A DNA stretch of 64,000 bases from Bacillota bacterium (lineage in GTDB: Bacteria > Bacillota > Clostridia > Christensenellales > SZUA-584). Position 1 is the stretch's first letter, and each line of letters starts with the position of its first letter. Both the position numbers and the translations under genes were made by a program. The notes under the pieces were generated by a model. The model ran no database searches, was not told the DNA's origin, and saw only the letters and a program-made list of their open reading frames with translations. This document shows positions 61,688 through 64,000 of this stretch, piece by piece. The stretch spans positions 62,001 to 126,000 of the forward strand of contig JAEYLC010000033.1 of assembly GCA_023461435.1 (NCBI GenBank), written 5' to 3'.

Positions 61688-63154
61688 ATGGACAGTACAA
61701 AATATTATGACCTGACGCCGGGGCAGAGACTGCTGCTTTTCAGCCAGTCATTCACGATCCATAAGCAGATCAACAACATCTTTACATTAACGCTCGTGGA
61801 AAAAAAGCTCGATTTTGTCTTGCTCAAAGCGGCGATCGAGCTGGCTTATGAGCAGAACGACGCGTTTCGCCTGCGCATCACGAAGGTAGACCACAAAATC
61901 AAGCAGTATTTTGCCGACAAGGAAAGACCGGACATCAAGACACTCGATTTTACCGGTCAGACGGAAGAAAGCATGGACAAATGCCTGCACCGTTATGCGG
62001 AAAAGCCCATCAGGATATTCAACAAGACCATGACGCGTGTGTTTCTGGTCCGCTCATGGAACGGGCTTAACGGCATCTATTTCGGAGTCAGCCATCTGAT
62101 ACTCGATTCCTGGGGCATCTGCGTATTTCTGCAGTACGTGATGGAGGTTTATGAAGCGCTGAAAAACGGTACGCCGATGCCAACCCCGCTCAATTCACTC
62201 GAGACGCTGCTGCAAAAGGACCTTGCGTATATCGGTTCCGCGCAGGAGCAAAAAGACAGGGAGTTCTGGCAAAACGAATTCGCCGGGCGCGAACCCTCGC
62301 TCATATCGCACATCAATGGCCCGGCGCTGCTCGAAGCCTACCGCAGGAAGAAGAAAGACCCGTCCCTTGGGTACGCAAACACATTCAATCTGCGGACTGC
62401 CGGACGCCACGAGGTCCTCTATGTGCCCAAGGAGGATGTCGAGAAAATTCAGGCGTTCTGCGAGCAGCAGCATATCTCGATGCAGTCGGTGTTCATGTTC
62501 GGCGTGCGCACGGCGCTTTCCAAGCTCAATAACCGGCAGAAGGATGTCGGTATTTACATGACCAACGCGCGGCGCGGCACGCTCCAGGAAAAGAGGACCG
62601 GCGGCTCACGCGTTCATTCATCCATTTTCCGTACGATATTCGATGAAGATAAAACCTTTGAGCAGGCGTGTCAGGAGACATACAGTTACCAGATGCGTCT
62701 CTACCGGCACGCCGAATTCGGTACGGTGGAGATGATCGGCATGGAAGGGAAGGCCTACAACCGGAAGGGCTATTTTACCGGCTGGCACACCACGATTTTC
62801 ACGTTCCAGCCGATCAGGCTCGTGCTTAAGGACGGCACGCCGCTGCGCACCAAATGGTACTGCAACGGGGCATCCTCATCGATCCATTACCTGACAATGA
62901 TGGACGCCGACGCAACGGGCGCGCTCCGGTGCTATCATGAGTACCAGAAGCATACCGTCAAGGCGCAGAGGGTCCGCGAATTTCACAGCCTGATGACGCA
63001 GGCTGTCATGGCGGGGGTCAACAGCCCCACCATGACGATAGGAAGCATACTCGATACGATCGATCAGAATGTCGATTTCAGCAACGTGGCGTATTTTAAA
63101 TGCCCGAAGGACATACAGATATTCGGTGTGGATCAAAAAGCTGTTGAAAAATGA
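61688..63154 (+). CDS. Condensation-domain acyltransferase-like protein
   Basis: Stand-alone NRPS-condensation-like protein of 488 residues. The catalytic HHxxxDG motif appears as SHLILDSWG, retaining the second His and Asp but with Ser for the first His and Ser for Gly. Other family features are LTPGQRLLLFSQ near the N-terminus and QKDVGIYMTNARRG. It may join an acyl group from the carrier protein to an amine or alcohol acceptor. AAAGGAGGAG precedes the ATG. No adenylation domain of NRPS type is in the window. Confidence 0.83.
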   Translation: MDSTKYYDLTPGQRLLLFSQSFTIHKQINNIFTLTLVEKKLDFVLLKAAIELAYEQNDAFRLRITKVDHKIKQYFADKERPDIKTLDFTGQTEESMDKCLHRYAEKPIRIFNKTMTRVFLVRSWNGLNGIYFGVSHLILDSWGICVFLQYVMEVYEALKNGTPMPTPLNSLETLLQKDLAYIGSAQEQKDREFWQNEFAGREPSLISHINGPALLEAYRRKKKDPSLGYANTFNLRTAGRHEVLYVPKEDVEKIQAFCEQQHISMQSVFMFGVRTALSKLNNRQKDVGIYMTNARRGTLQEKRTGGSRVHSSIFRTIFDEDKTFEQACQETYSYQMRLYRHAEFGTVEMIGMEGKAYNRKGYFTGWHTTIFTFQPIRLVLKDGTPLRTKWYCNGASSSIHYLTMMDADATGALRCYHEYQKHTVKAQRVREFHSLMTQAVMAGVNSPTMTIGSILDTIDQNVDFSNVAYFKCPKDIQIFGVDQKAVEK

Positions 63155-63191
63155 CGCGAGAGCAGAAAAGCTTTTTTGGTAAGGAGATAGT

Positions 63192-64000
63192 ATGATAAAG
63201 CGGCTGCGCGGCCATGCCTCTTTGCGGGGAACGCTGCTGCGCGAGGTGATCGCTGTCGGTGTGAGGGCCACCGGCAGCGATATACTCGCGGTCGGGAAAA
63301 AATACGAGAAGATGACGCGCGCCAAATGGCAGGCCCCCCGCGGCTGGATGTTCGAGGAGGTCAGCCTTCCGCAAACGCGCGCGTGGTACCTGCTCCCCAA
63401 AGAGTGCCAAAGGCAGGATATCGCCATCATGCACCTGCACGGCGGCGGCTATACGCTCGGGTTTTTACCGCTCTTCAAGCATTTCGCGATGAAGCTCGGA
63501 AGGCTCGGAGGCGATGTACCGGTGCTGTCGCTCGATTACCGCGTGGCGCCCGAGCACCCGTATCCGGCGGCGCTCGATGACGCGTGCCATGCCATCGAGT
63601 GGCTTGCAAAAGAAAAAGGCATCAAACCCGAATCGGTGGTTGTGGCCGGCGAATCGTGCGGGGCCGGGCTTGCGCTTGCGCTCGCGATGCGGCTGCGCGA
63701 TGAAGGCATGGGGGCTCTTAAGGCGCTGGTTTTGATGTCTCCCTGGTCGGATATCACGTGCCACGGCGATTCGTACGCCAAACGCTATCATTTAGACCCG
63801 CTGTTCGGCAGAAAAATGCCGCTTCCCGATGACAGCAAAAGAACGGAAATAGGCAAAAAGTATGCCGGGGACCACGATCTCAAAGACCCGTATATGTCCC
63901 CGGCCTTCGGGGATTTTACGGGCCTGCCGCCCATGCTGATCCATGTGGGCGAATATGAAATGCTCTATGACGATTCAAAAGCCGTTTATAATAAAGCAAC
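63192..64000 (+). CDS. HSL-family alpha/beta hydrolase (3' end cut by window)
   Basis: Esterase/lipase, 269 codons in the window and open at the end. Motifs: HLHGGGYTLGF (HGGG oxyanion loop), LDYRVAPEHPYPAAL, the nucleophile GESCGAG (Ser) and VGEYEMLYDDS near the expected catalytic Asp; the catalytic His would lie beyond base 64000. AAGGAGATAGT precedes the ATG at 63192. As the last visible gene of the acyl-ligase operon it may release or remodel an acyl product. Confidence 0.9.
   Translation, partial: MIKRLRGHASLRGTLLREVIAVGVRATGSDILAVGKKYEKMTRAKWQAPRGWMFEEVSLPQTRAWYLLPKECQRQDIAIMHLHGGGYTLGFLPLFKHFAMKLGRLGGDVPVLSLDYRVAPEHPYPAALDDACHAIEWLAKEKGIKPESVVVAGESCGAGLALALAMRLRDEGMGALKALVLMSPWSDITCHGDSYAKRYHLDPLFGRKMPLPDDSKRTEIGKKYAGDHDLKDPYMSPAFGDFTGLPPMLIHVGEYEMLYDDSKAVYNKA

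Overview
The window looks like chromosome from an anaerobic, endospore-forming member of the Clostridia, of moderately high G+C for that class and not identified further. The evidence is Firmicutes-style AGGAGG ribosome sites, YesM/YesN two-component pairs, an MsmX-type shared sugar ATPase, a clostridial-type c-di-GMP-I riboswitch, a CgeB-like spore glycosyltransferase, BclA-like collagen-repeat proteins and a corrinoid methyltransferase module. I see no rRNA, tRNA, CRISPR array, insertion sequence or prophage.

Layout. (1) 1-3294: the 3' part of a YesM-type histidine kinase, its YesN-type regulator, and an MsmX/UgpC-type ATPase. (2) 3456-18090: a surface or spore glycoprotein locus. It holds three collagen-like proteins built from GPTGDT-type repeats and BclA-like globular domains, five glycosyltransferase genes, and capE-capF-capG, the full set for UDP-N-acetyl-L-fucosamine. 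(3) 18246-20458: a c-di-GMP-I riboswitch with terminator in front of a secreted SH3-SH3-SH3-GH18 glycosidase. (4) 20506-27319: a corrinoid methyl-transfer module (G3E GTPase, UroD/MtaA-type methyltransferase fused to a thioredoxin-like domain, PocR-AraC regulator, corrinoid protein, DUF1638 protein, RACo-like activator). (5) 27403-27606: an unassigned structured RNA candidate whose apical loop carries CCTCCT, ending in a strong terminator. (6) 27790-35121: a carbohydrate ABC importer without its own ATPase, a second YesM/YesN pair and a cytoplasmic GH30 glycosidase. (7) 35440-54526: a roughly 19-kb, single-strand bacterial microcompartment (BMC) locus. (8) 54713-54850: a remnant of a LacI-type regulator. 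(9) 55160 to the end: an acyl-activating ligase, carrier protein, phosphopantetheinyl transferase, ABC exporter, condensation-domain protein and a truncated HSL-type esterase, resembling a small non-canonical acyl/peptide natural-product pathway.

The most notable system is the BMC locus. It has complete shell genes (two PduA-like hexamers, one PduT-like trimer with a likely Fe-S cysteine, three pentamers) and a core of acylating aldehyde dehydrogenase, PduL phosphotransacylase and PduS. The signature enzymes are a methylthioribose-kinase-like protein (MtnK), a methylthioribose-1-phosphate-isomerase-like protein (MtnA) and a class II aldolase with a C-terminal encapsulation-type helix. No diol dehydratase, glycyl-radical enzyme, ethanolamine lyase or deoxyribose-phosphate aldolase is seen. 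The simplest reading is a metabolosome for 5-deoxyribose and/or 5-methylthioribose. The sugar would be imported by the RbsBAC-like transporter, its anomers interconverted by FucU, phosphorylated by MtnK, isomerised by MtnA, and cleaved in the shell to DHAP plus acetaldehyde (or methylthioacetaldehyde). The aldehyde would be converted to acyl-CoA and acyl-phosphate. This is the known 'DHAP shunt', here apparently put inside a compartment. DhaK/DhaL, a CoA-transferase-like pair, a CoA-disulfide-reductase-like flavoprotein and a LacI regulator complete the locus.
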